From Closterium sp. Naga37s-1 (lineage: Eukaryota > Streptophyta > Zygnematophyceae > Desmidiales > Closteriaceae), in assembly GCA_947471745.1 (NCBI GenBank), contig CANJKZ010000982.1, positions 1 to 64,000 of the forward strand: DNA of 64,000 nucleotides. Reading direction: 5' to 3'. The notes under the pieces are model-generated. The model was not told where the DNA came from, searched no databases, and saw nothing but the letters and a program-made list of their open reading frames with translations. This document shows, one piece after another, positions 21,901 through 33,900 of this stretch (positions are counted from its first letter, which is position 1; each line of letters starts with the position of its first letter). The position numbers were made by a program, and so were the translations under genes.

Positions 21901-24900
21901 CCACCCTTACTTTGGAGTTTGGGGTTTTGGCTTGTTCGAACAGCAGCAACAGGGGCAGCAGCAGCAGGTGATGGCAAAGCGAGTGGTTTTATGCTCCCTG
22001 TGCTCTTCCCCCAGAGGTGACTTTTGAGTCGACTCAAAAGTCAGCAGGGAATGGCAAAGCGAGTGGTTTTATGCTCCCTGTGCTGTGCCCCCAGAGGTTC
22101 GGCAGTGCCTGGGATGTTCCACCCTTACTTTGGAGTTTGGGGTTTTGGCTTGTTCGAACAGCAGCAACAGGGGCAGCAGCAGCAGGTGATGGCAAAGCGA
22201 GTGGTTTTATGCTCCCTGTGCTCTTCCCCCAGAGGTGACTTTTGAGTCGACTCAAAAGTCAGCAGGGAATGGCAAAGCGAGTGGTTTTATGCTCCCTGTG
22301 CTGTGCCCCCAGAGGTTCGGCAGTGCCTGGGATGTTCCACCCTTACTTTGGAGTTTGGGGTTTTGGCTTGTTCGAACAGCAGCAACAGGGGCAGCAGCAG
22401 CAGGTGATGGCAAAGCGAGTGGTTTTATGCTCCCTGTGCTCTTCCCCCAGAGGTGACTTTTGAGTCGACTCAAAAGTCAGCAGGGAATGGCAAAGCGAGT
22501 GGTTTTATGCTCCCTGTGCTGTGCCCCCAGAGGTTCGGCAGTGCCTGGGATGTTCCACCCTTACTTTGGAGTTTGGGGTTTTGGCTTGTTCGAACAGCAG
22601 CAACAGGGGCAGCAGCAGCAGGTGATGGCAAAGCGAGTGGTTTTATGCTCCCTGTGCTCTTCCCCCAGAGGTGACTTTTGAGTCGACTCAAAAGTCAGCA
22701 GGGAATGGCAAAGCGAGTGGTTTTATGCTCCCTGTGCTGTGCCCCCAGAGGTTCGGCAGTGCCTGGGATGTTCCACCCTTACTTTGGAGTTTGGGGTTTT
22801 GGCTTGTTCGAACAGCAGCAACAGGGGCAGCAGCAGCAGGTGATGGCAAAGCGAGTGGTTTTATGCTCCCTGTGCTCTTCCCCCAGAGGTGACTTTTGAG
22901 TCGACTCAAAAGTCAGCAGGGAATGGCAAAGCGAGTGGTTTTATGCTCCCTGTGCTGTGCCCCCAGAGGTTCGGCAGTGCCTGGGATGTTCCACCCTTAC
23001 TTTGGAGTTTGGGGTTTTGGCTTGTTCGAACAGCAGCAACAGGGGCAGCAGCAGCAGGTGATGGCAAAGCGAGTGGTTTTATGCTCCCTGTGCTCTTCCC
23101 CCAGAGGTGACTTTTGAGTCGACTCAAAAGTCAGCAGGGAATGGCAAAGCGAGTGGTTTTATGCTCCCTGTGCTGTGCCCCCAGAGGTTCAGGCAAGTGC
23201 CTGGGATGTTCCACCCTTACTTTGGAGTTTGGGGTTTTGGCTTGTTCGAACAGCAGCAACAGGGGCAGCAGCAGCAGGTGATGGCAAAGCGAGTGGTTTT
23301 ATGCTCCCTGTGCTCTTCCCCCAGAGGTGACTTTTGAGTCGACTCAAAAGTCAGCAGGGAATGGCAAAGCGAGTGGTTTTATGCTCCCTGTGCTGTGCCC
23401 CCAGAGGTTCGGCAGTGCCTGGGATGTTCCACCCTTACTTTGGAGTTTGGGGTTTTGGCTTGTTCGAACAGCAGCAACAGGGGCAGCAGCAGCAGGTGAT
23501 GGCAAAGCGAGTGGTTTTATGCTCCCTGTGCTCTTCCCCCAGAGGTGACTTTTGAGTCGACTCAAAAGTCAGCAGGGAATGGCAAAGCGAGTGGTTTTAT
23601 GCTCCCTGTGCTGTGCCCCCAGAGGTTCGGCAGTGCCTGGGATGTTCCACCCTTACTTTGGAGTTTGGGGTTTTGGCTTGTTCGAACAGCAGCAACAGGG
23701 GCAGCAGCAGCAGGTGATGGCAAAGCGAGTGGTTTTATGCTCCCTGTGCTCTTCCCCCAGAGGTGACTTTTGAGTCGACTCAAAAGTCAGCAGGGAATGG
23801 CAAAGCGAGTGGTTTTATGCTCCCTGTGCTGTGCCCCCAGAGGTTCGGCAGTGCCTGGGATGTTCCACCCTTACTTTGGAGTTTGGGGTTTTGGCTTGTT
23901 CGAACAGCAGCAACAGGGGCAGCAGCAGCAGGTGATGGCAAAGCGAGTGGTTTTATGCTCCCTGTGCTCTTCCCCCAGAGGTGACTTTTGAGTCGACTCA
24001 AAAGTCAGCAGGGAATGGCAAAGCGAGTGGTTTTATGCTCCCTGTGCTGTGCCCCCAGAGGTTCAGGCAAGTGCCTGGGATGTTCCACCCTTACTTTGGA
24101 GTTTGGGGTTTTGGCTTGTTCGAACAGCAGCAACAGGGGCAGCAGCAGCAGGTGATGGCAAAGCGAGTGGTTTTATGCTCCCTGTGCTCTTCCCCCAGAG
24201 GTGACTTTTGAGTCGACTCAAAAGTCAGCAGGGAATGGCAAAGCGAGTGGTTTTATGCTCCCTGTGCTGTGCCCCCAGAGGTTCAGCAATGCCTGGTATG
24301 TTCCACCCTTACTTTGGAGTTTGGGGTTTTGGCTTGTTCGAACAGCAGCAACAGGGGCAGCAGCAGCAGGTGATGGCAAAGCGAGTGGTTTTATGCTCCC
24401 TGTGCTCTTCCCCCAGAGGTGACTTTTGAGTCGACTCAAAAGTCAGCAGGGAATGGCAAAGCGAGTGGTTTTATGCTCCCTGTGCTGTGCCCCCAGAGGT
24501 TCAGCAATGCCTGGTATGTTCCACCCTTACTTTGGAGTTTGGGGTTTTGGCTTGTTCGAACAGCAGCAACAGGGGCAGCAGCAGCAGGTGATGGCAAAGC
24601 GAGTGGTTTTATGCTCCCTGTGCTCTTCCCCCAGAGGTGACTTTTGAGTCGACTCAAAAGTCAGCAGGGAATGGCAAAGCGAGTGGTTTTATGCTCCCTG
24701 TGCTGTGCCCCCAGAGGTTCGGCAGTGCCTGGGATGTTCCACCCTTACTTTGGAGTTTGGGGTTTTGGCTTGTTCGAACAGCAGCAACAGGGGCAGCAGC
24801 AGCAGGTGATGGCAAAGCGAGTGGTTTTATGCTCCCTGTGCTCTTCCCCCAGAGGTGACTTTTGAGTCGACTCAAAAGTCAGCAGGGAATGGCAAAGCGA

Positions 24901-27900
24901 GTGGTTTTATGCTCCCTGTGCTGTGCCCCCAGAGGTTCGGCAGTGCCTGGGATGTTCCACCCTTACTTTGGAGTTTGGGGTTTTGGCTTGTTCGAACAGC
25001 AGCAACAGGGGCAGCAGCAGCAGGTGATGGCAAAGCGAGTGGTTTTATGCTCCCTGTGCTCTTCCCCCAGAGGTGACTTTTGAGTCGACTCAAAAGTCAG
25101 CAGGGAATGGCAAAGCGAGTGGTTTTATGCTCCCTGTGCTGTGCCCCCAGAGGTTCGGCAGTGCCTGGGATGTTCCACCCTTACTTTGGAGTTTGGGGTT
25201 TTGGCTTGTTCGAACAGCAGCAACAGGGGCAGCAGCAGCAGGTGATGGCAAAGCGAGTGGTTTTATGCTCCCTGTGCTCTTCCCCCAGAGGTGACTTTTG
25301 AGTCGACTCAAAAGTCAGCAGGGAATGGCAAAGCGAGTGGTTTTATGCTCCCTGTGCTGTGCCCCCAGAGGTTCGGCAGTGCCTGGGATGTTCCACCCTT
25401 ACTTTGGAGTTTGGGGTTTTGGCTTGTTCGAACAGCAGCAACAGGGGCAGCAGCAGCAGGTGATGGCAAAGCGAGTGGTTTTATGCTCCCTGTGCTCTTC
25501 CCCCAGAGGTGACTTTTGAGTCGACTCAAAAGTCAGCAGGGAATGGCAAAGCGAGTGGTTTTATGCTCCCTGTGCTGTGCCCCCAGAGGTTCGGCAGTGC
25601 CTGGGATGTTCCACCCTTACTTTGGAGTTTGGGGTTTTGGCTTGTTCGAACAGCAGCAACAGGGGCAGCAGCAGCAGGTGATGGCAAAGCGAGTGGTTTT
25701 ATGCTCCCTGTGCTCTTCCCCCAGAGGTGACTTTTGAGTCGACTCAAAAGTCAGCAGGGAATGGCAAAGCGAGTGGTTTTATGCTCCCTGTGCTGTGCCC
25801 CCAGAGGTTCGGCAGTGCCTGGGATGTTCCACCCTTACTTTGGAGTTTGGGGTTTTGGCTTGTTCGAACAGCAGCAACAGGGGCAGCAGCAGCAGGTGAT
25901 GGCAAAGCGAGTGGTTTTATGCTCCCTGTGCTCTTCCCCCAGAGGTGACTTTTGAGTCGACTCAAAAGTCAGCAGGGAATGGCAAAGCGAGTGGTTTTAT
26001 GCTCCCTGTGCTGTGCCCCCAGAGGTTCGGCAGTGCCTGGGATGTTCCACCCTTACTTTGGAGTTTGGGGTTTTGGCTTGTTCGAACAGCAGCAACAGGG
26101 GCAGCAGCAGCAGGTGATGGCAAAGCGAGTGGTTTTATGCTCCCTGTGCTCTTCCCCCAGAGGTGACTTTTGAGTCGACTCAAAAGTCAGCAGGGAATGG
26201 CAAAGCGAGTGGTTTTATGCTCCCTGTGCTGTGCCCCCAGAGGTTCGGCAAGTGCCTGGGATGTTCCACCCTTACTTTGGAGTTTGGGGTTTTGGCTTGT
26301 TCGAACAGCAGCAACAGGGGCAGCAGCAGCAGGTGATGGCAAAGCGAGTGGTTTTATGCTCCCTGTGCTCTTCCCCCAGAGGTGACTTTTGAGTCGACTC
26401 AAAAGTCAGCAGGGAATGGCAAAGCGAGTGGTTTTATGCTCCCTGTGCTGTGCCCCCAGAGGTTCGGCAGTGCCTGGGATGTTCCACCCTTACTTTGGAG
26501 TTTGGGGTTTTGGCTTGTTCGAACAGCAGCAACAGGGGCAGCAGCAGCAGGTGATGGCAAAGCGAGTGGTTTTATGCTCCCTGTGCTCTTCCCCCAGAGG
26601 TGACTTTTGAGTCGACTCAAAAGTCAGCAGGGAATGGCAAAGCGAGTGGTTTTATGCTCCCTGTGCTGTGCCCCCAGAGGTTCGGCAGTGCCTGGGATGT
26701 TCCACCCTTACTTTGGAGTTTGGGGTTTTGGCTTGTTCGAACAGCAGCAACAGGGGCAGCAGCAGCAGGTGATGGCAAAGCGAGTGGTTTTATGCTCCCT
26801 GTGCTCTTCCCCCAGAGGTGACTTTTGAGTCGACTCAAAAGTCAGCAGGGAATGGCAAAGCGAGTGGTTTTATGCTCCCTGTGCTGTGCCCCCAGAGGTT
26901 CGGCAGTGCCTGGGATGTTCCACCCTTACTTTGGAGTTTGGGGTTTTGGCTTGTTCGAACAGCAGCAACAGGGGCAGCAGCAGCAGGTGATGGCAAAGCG
27001 AGTGGTTTTATGCTCCCTGTGCTCTTCCCCCAGAGGTGACTTTTGAGTCGACTCAAAAGTCAGCAGGGAATGGCAAAGCGAGTGGTTTTATGCTCCCTGT
27101 GCTGTGCCCCCAGAGGTTCGGCAGTGCCTGGGATGTTCCACCCTTACTTTGGAGTTTGGGGTTTTGGCTTGTTCGAACAGCAGCAACAGGGGCAGCAGCA
27201 GCAGGTGATGGCAAAGCGAGTGGTTTTATGCTCCCTGTGCTCTTCCCCCAGAGGTGACTTTTGAGTCGACTCAAAAGTCAGCAGGGAATGGCAAAGCGAG
27301 TGGTTTTATGCTCCCTGTGCTGTGCCCCCAGAGGTTCGGCAGTGCCTGGGATGTTCCACCCTTACTTTGGAGTTTGGGGTTTTGGCTTGTTCGAACAGCA
27401 GCAACAGGGGCAGCAGCAGCAGGTGATGGCAAAGCGAGTGGTTTTATGCTCCCTGTGCTCTTCCCCCAGAGGTGACTTTTGAGTCGACTCAAAAGTCAGC
27501 AGGGAATGGCAAAGCGAGTGGTTTTATGCTCCCTGTGCTGTGCCCCCAGAGGTTCGGCAGTGCCTGGGATGTTCCACCCTTACTTTGGAGTTTGGGGTTT
27601 TGGCTTGTTCGAACAGCAGCAACAGGGGCAGCAGCAGCAGGTGATGGCAAAGCGAGTGGTTTTATGCTCCCTGTGCTCTTCCCCCAGAGGTGACTTTTGA
27701 GTCGACTCAAAAGTCAGCAGGGAATGGCAAAGCGAGTGGTTTTATGCTCCCTGTGCTGTGCCCCCAGAGGTTCGGCAGTGCCTGGGATGTTCCACCCTTA
27801 CTTTGGAGTTTGGGGTTTTGGCTTGTTCGAACAGCAGCAACAGGGGCAGCAGCAGCAGGTGATGGCAAAGCGAGTGGTTTTATGCTCCCTGTGCTCTTCC

Positions 27901-30900
27901 CCCAGAGGTGACTTTTGAGTCGACTCAAAAGTCAGCAGGGAATGGCAAAGCGAGTGGTTTTATGCTCCCTGTGCTGTGCCCCCAGAGGTTCGGCAGTGCC
28001 TGGGATGTTCCACCCTTACTTTGGAGTTTGGGGTTTTGGCTTGTTCGAACAGCAGCAACAGGGGCAGCAGCAGCAGGTGATGGCAAAGCGAGTGGTTTTA
28101 TGCTCCCTGTGCTCTTCCCCCAGAGGTGACTTTTGAGTCGACTCAAAAGTCAGCAGGGAATGGCAAAGCGAGTGGTTTTATGCTCCCTGTGCTGTGCCCC
28201 CAGAGGTTCGGCAGTGCCTGGGATGTTCCACCCTTACTTTGGAGTTTGGGGTTTTGGCTTGTTCGAACAGCAGCAACAGGGGCAGCAGCAGCAGGTGATG
28301 GCAAAGCGAGTGGTTTTATGCTCCCTGTGCTCTTCCCCCAGAGGTGACTTTTGAGTCGACTCAAAAGTCAGCAGGGAATGGCAAAGCGAGTGGTTTTATG
28401 CTCCCTGTGCTGTGCCCCCAGAGGTTCGGCAGTGCCTGGGATGTTCCACCCTTACTTTGGAGTTTGGGGTTTTGGCTTGTTCGAACAGCAGCAACAGGGG
28501 CAGCAGCAGCAGGTGATGGCAAAGCGAGTGGTTTTATGCTCCCTGTGCTCTTCCCCCAGAGGTGACTTTTGAGTCGACTCAAAAGTCAGCAGGGAATGGC
28601 AAAGCGAGTGGTTTTATGCTCCCTGTGCTGTGCCCCCAGAGGTTCGGCAGTGCCTGGGATGTTCCACCCTTACTTTGGAGTTTGGGGTTTTGGCTTGTTC
28701 GAACAGCAGCAACAGGGGCAGCAGCAGCAGGTGATGGCAAAGCGAGTGGTTTTATGCTCCCTGTGCTCTTCCCCCAGAGGTGACTTTTGAGTCGACTCAA
28801 AAGTCAGCAGGGAATGGCAAAGCGAGTGGTTTTATGCTCCCTGTGCTGTGCCCCCAGAGGTTCGGCAGTGCCTGGGATGTTCCACCCTTACTTTGGAGTT
28901 TGGGGTTTTGGCTTGTTCGAACAGCAGCAACAGGGGCAGCAGCAGCAGGTGATGGCAAAGCGAGTGGTTTTATGCTCCCTGTGCTCTTCCCCCAGAGGTG
29001 ACTTTTGAGTCGACTCAAAAGTCAGCAGGGAATGGCAAAGCGAGTGGTTTTATGCTCCCTGTGCTGTGCCCCCAGAGGTTCGGCAGTGCCTGGGATGTTC
29101 CACCCTTACTTTGGAGTTTGGGGTTTTGGCTTGTTCGAACAGCAGCAACAGGGGCAGCAGCAGCAGGTGATGGCAAAGCGAGTGGTTTTATGCTCCCTGT
29201 GCTCTTCCCCCAGAGGTGACTTTTGAGTCGACTCAAAAGTCAGCAGGGAATGGCAAAGCGAGTGGTTTTATGCTCCCTGTGCTGTGCCCCCAGAGGTTCG
29301 GCAGTGCCTGGGATGTTCCACCCTTACTTTGGAGTTTGGGGTTTTGGCTTGTTCGAACAGCAGCAACAGGGGCAGCAGCAGCAGGTGATGGCAAAGCGAG
29401 TGGTTTTATGCTCCCTGTGCTCTTCCCCCAGAGGTGACTTTTGAGTCGACTCAAAAGTCAGCAGGGAATGGCAAAGCGAGTGGTTTTATGCTCCCTGTGC
29501 TGTGCCCCCAGAGGTTCGGCAGTGCCTGGGATGTTCCACCCTTACTTTGGAGTTTGGGGTTTTGGCTTGTTCGAACAGCAGCAACAGGGGCAGCAGCAGC
29601 AGGTGATGGCAAAGCGAGTGGTTTTATGCTCCCTGTGCTCTTCCCCCAGAGGTGACTTTTGAGTCGACTCAAAAGTCAGCAGGGAATGGCAAAGCGAGTG
29701 GTTTTATGCTCCCTGTGCTGTGCCCCCAGAGGTTCGGCAGTGCCTGGGATGTTCCACCCTTACTTTGGAGTTTGGGGTTTTGGCTTGTTCGAACAGCAGC
29801 AACAGGGGCAGCAGCAGCAGGTGATGGCAAAGCGAGTGGTTTTATGCTCCCTGTGCTCTTCCCCCAGAGGTGACTTTTGAGTCGACTCAAAAGTCAGCAG
29901 GGAATGGCAAAGCGAGTGGTTTTATGCTCCCTGTGCTGTGCCCCCAGAGGTTCGGCAGTGCCTGGGATGTTCCACCCTTACTTTGGAGTTTGGGGTTTTG
30001 GCTTGTTCGAACAGCAGCAACAGGGGCAGCAGCAGCAGGTGATGGCAAAGCGAGTGGTTTTATGCTCCCTGTGCTCTTCCCCCAGAGGTGACTTTTGAGT
30101 CGACTCAAAAGTCAGCAGGGAATGGCAAAGCGAGTGGTTTTATGCTCCCTGTGCTGTGCCCCCAGAGGTTCGGCAGTGCCTGGGATGTTCCACCCTTACT
30201 TTGGAGTTTGGGGTTTTGGCTTGTTCGAACAGCAGCAACAGGGGCAGCAGCAGCAGGTGATGGCAAAGCGAGTGGTTTTATGCTCCCTGTGCTCTTCCCC
30301 CAGAGGTGACTTTTGAGTCGACTCAAAAGTCAGCAGGGAATGGCAAAGCGAGTGGTTTTATGCTCCCTGTGCTGTGCCCCCAGAGGTTCGGCAGTGCCTG
30401 GGATGTTCCACCCTTACTTTGGAGTTTGGGGTTTTGGCTTGTTCGAACAGCAGCAACAGGGGCAGCAGCAGCAGGTGATGGCAAAGCGAGTGGTTTTATG
30501 CTCCCTGTGCTCTTCCCCCAGAGGTGACTTTTGAGTCGACTCAAAAGTCAGCAGGGAATGGCAAAGCGAGTGGTTTTATGCTCCCTGTGCTGTGCCCCCA
30601 GAGGTTCGGCAGTGCCTGGGATGTTCCACCCTTACTTTGGAGTTTGGGGTTTTGGCTTGTTCGAACAGCAGCAACAGGGGCAGCAGCAGCAGGTGATGGC
30701 AAAGCGAGTGGTTTTATGCTCCCTGTGCTCTTCCCCCAGAGGTGACTTTTGAGTCGACTCAAAAGTCAGCAGGGAATGGCAAAGCGAGTGGTTTTATGCT
30801 CCCTGTGCTGTGCCCCCAGAGGTTCGGCAGTGCCTGGGATGTTCCACCCTTACTTTGGAGTTTGGGGTTTTGGCTTGTTCGAACAGCAGCAACAGGGGCA

Positions 30901-33900
30901 GCAGCAGCAGGTGATGGCAAAGCGAGTGGTTTTATGCTCCCTGTGCTCTTCCCCCAGAGGTGACTTTTGAGTCGACTCAAAAGTCAGCAGGGAATGGCAA
31001 AGCGAGTGGTTTTATGCTCCCTGTGCTGTGCCCCCAGAGGTTCGGCAGTGCCTGGGATGTTCCACCCTTACTTTGGAGTTTGGGGTTTTGGCTTGTTCGA
31101 ACAGCAGCAACAGGGGCAGCAGCAGCAGGTGATGGCAAAGCGAGTGGTTTTATGCTCCCTGTGCTCTTCCCCCAGAGGTGACTTTTGAGTCGACTCAAAA
31201 GTCAGCAGGGAATGGCAAAGCGAGTGGTTTTATGCTCCCTGTGCTGTGCCCCCAGAGGTTCGGCAGTGCCTGGGATGTTCCACCCTTACTTTGGAGTTTG
31301 GGGTTTTGGCTTGTTCGAACAGCAGCAACAGGGGCAGCAGCAGCAGGTGATGGCAAAGCGAGTGGTTTTATGCTCCCTGTGCTCTTCCCCCAGAGGTGAC
31401 TTTTGAGTCGACTCAAAAGTCAGCAGGGAATGGCAAAGCGAGTGGTTTTATGCTCCCTGTGCTGTGCCCCCAGAGGTTCGGCAGTGCCTGGGATGTTCCA
31501 CCCTTACTTTGGAGTTTGGGGTTTTGGCTTGTTCGAACAGCAGCAACAGGGGCAGCAGCAGCAGGTGATGGCAAAGCGAGTGGTTTTATGCTCCCTGTGC
31601 TCTTCCCCCAGAGGTGACTTTTGAGTCGACTCAAAAGTCAGCAGGGAATGGCAAAGCGAGTGGTTTTATGCTCCCTGTGCTGTGCCCCCAGAGGTTCGGC
31701 AGTGCCTGGGATGTTCCACCCTTACTTTGGAGTTTGGGGTTTTGGCTTGTTCGAACAGCAGCAACAGGGGCAGCAGCAGCAGGTGATGGCAAAGCGAGTG
31801 GTTTTATGCTCCCTGTGCTCTTCCCCCAGAGGTGACTTTTGAGTCGACTCAAAAGTCAGCAGGGAATGGCAAAGCGAGTGGTTTTATGCTCCCTGTGCTG
31901 TGCCCCCAGAGGTTCGGCAGTGCCTGGGATGTTCCACCCTTACTTTGGAGTTTGGGGTTTTGGCTTGTTCGAACAGCAGCAACAGGGGCAGCAGCAGCAG
32001 GTGATGGCAAAGCGAGTGGTTTTATGCTCCCTGTGCTCTTCCCCCAGAGGTGACTTTTGAGTCGACTCAAAAGTCAGCAGGGAATGGCAAAGCGAGTGGT
32101 TTTATGCTCCCTGTGCTGTGCCCCCAGAGGTTCGGCAGTGCCTGGGATGTTCCACCCTTACTTTGGAGTTTGGGGTTTTGGCTTGTTCGAACAGCAGCAA
32201 CAGGGGCAGCAGCAGCAGGTGATGGCAAAGCGAGTGGTTTTATGCTCCCTGTGCTCTTCCCCCAGAGGTGACTTTTGAGTCGACTCAAAAGTCAGCAGGG
32301 AATGGCAAAGCGAGTGGTTTTATGCTCCCTGTGCTGTGCCCCCAGAGGTTCGGCAGTGCCTGGGATGTTCCACCCTTACTTTGGAGTTTGGGGTTTTGGC
32401 TTGTTCGAACAGCAGCAACAGGGGCAGCAGCAGCAGGTGATGGCAAAGCGAGTGGTTTTATGCTCCCTGTGCTCTTCCCCCAGAGGTGACTTTTGAGTCG
32501 ACTCAAAAGTCAGCAGGGAATGGCAAAGCGAGTGGTTTTATGCTCCCTGTGCTGTGCCCCCAGAGGTTCGGCAGTGCCTGGGATGTTCCACCCTTACTTT
32601 GGAGTTTGGGGTTTTGGCTTGTTCGAACAGCAGCAACAGGGGCAGCAGCAGCAGGTGATGGCAAAGCGAGTGGTTTTATGCTCCCTGTGCTCTTCCCCCA
32701 GAGGTGACTTTTGAGTCGACTCAAAAGTCAGCAGGGAATGGCAAAGCGAGTGGTTTTATGCTCCCTGTGCTGTGCCCCCAGAGGTTCGGCAGTGCCTGGG
32801 ATGTTCCACCCTTACTTTGGAGTTTGGGGTTTTGGCTTGTTCGAACAGCAGCAACAGGGGCAGCAGCAGCAGGTGATGGCAAAGCGAGTGGTTTTATGCT
32901 CCCTGTGCTCTTCCCCCAGAGGTGACTTTTGAGTCGACTCAAAAGTCAGCAGGGAATGGCAAAGCGAGTGGTTTTATGCTCCCTGTGCTGTGCCCCCAGA
33001 GGTTCGGCAGTGCCTGGGATGTTCCACCCTTACTTTGGAGTTTGGGGTTTTGGCTTGTTCGAACAGCAGCAACAGGGGCAGCAGCAGCAGGTGATGGCAA
33101 AGCGAGTGGTTTTATGCTCCCTGTGCTCTTCCCCCAGAGGTGACTTTTGAGTCGACTCAAAAGTCAGCAGGGAATGGCAAAGCGAGTGGTTTTATGCTCC
33201 CTGTGCTGTGCCCCCAGAGGTTCAGGCAAGTGCCTGGGATGTTCCACCCTTACTTTGGAGTTTGGGGTTTTGGCTTGTTCGAACAGCAGCAACAGGGGCA
33301 GCAGCAGCAGGTGATGGCAAAGCGAGTGGTTTTATGCTCCCTGTGCTCTTCCCCCAGAGGTGACTTTTGAGTCGACTCAAAAGTCAGCAGGGAATGGCAA
33401 AGCGAGTGGTTTTATGCTCCCTGTGCTGTGCCCCCAGAGGTTCGGCAGTGCCTGGGATGTTCCACCCTTACTTTGGAGTTTGGGGTTTTGGCTTGTTCGA
33501 ACAGCAGCAACAGGGGCAGCAGCAGCAGGTGATGGCAAAGCGAGTGGTTTTATGCTCCCTGTGCTCTTCCCCCAGAGGTGACTTTTGAGTCGACTCAAAA
33601 GTCAGCAGGGAATGGCAAAGCGAGTGGTTTTATGCTCCCTGTGCTGTGCCCCCAGAGGTTCGGCAGTGCCTGGGATGTTCCACCCTTACTTTGGAGTTTG
33701 GGGTTTTGGCTTGTTCGAACAGCAGCAACAGGGGCAGCAGCAGCAGGTGATGGCAAAGCGAGTGGTTTTATGCTCCCTGTGCTCTTCCCCCAGAGGTGAC
33801 TTTTGAGTCGACTCAAAAGTCAGCAGGGAATGGCAAAGCGAGTGGTTTTATGCTCCCTGTGCTGTGCCCCCAGAGGTTCGGCAGTGCCTGGGATGTTCCA

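Noticed and set aside
26382-33139. Telomeric repeat
   Set aside because: The unit is 218 bp with complex sequence, and no TTAGGG-like short motif occurs in tandem anywhere in the window.
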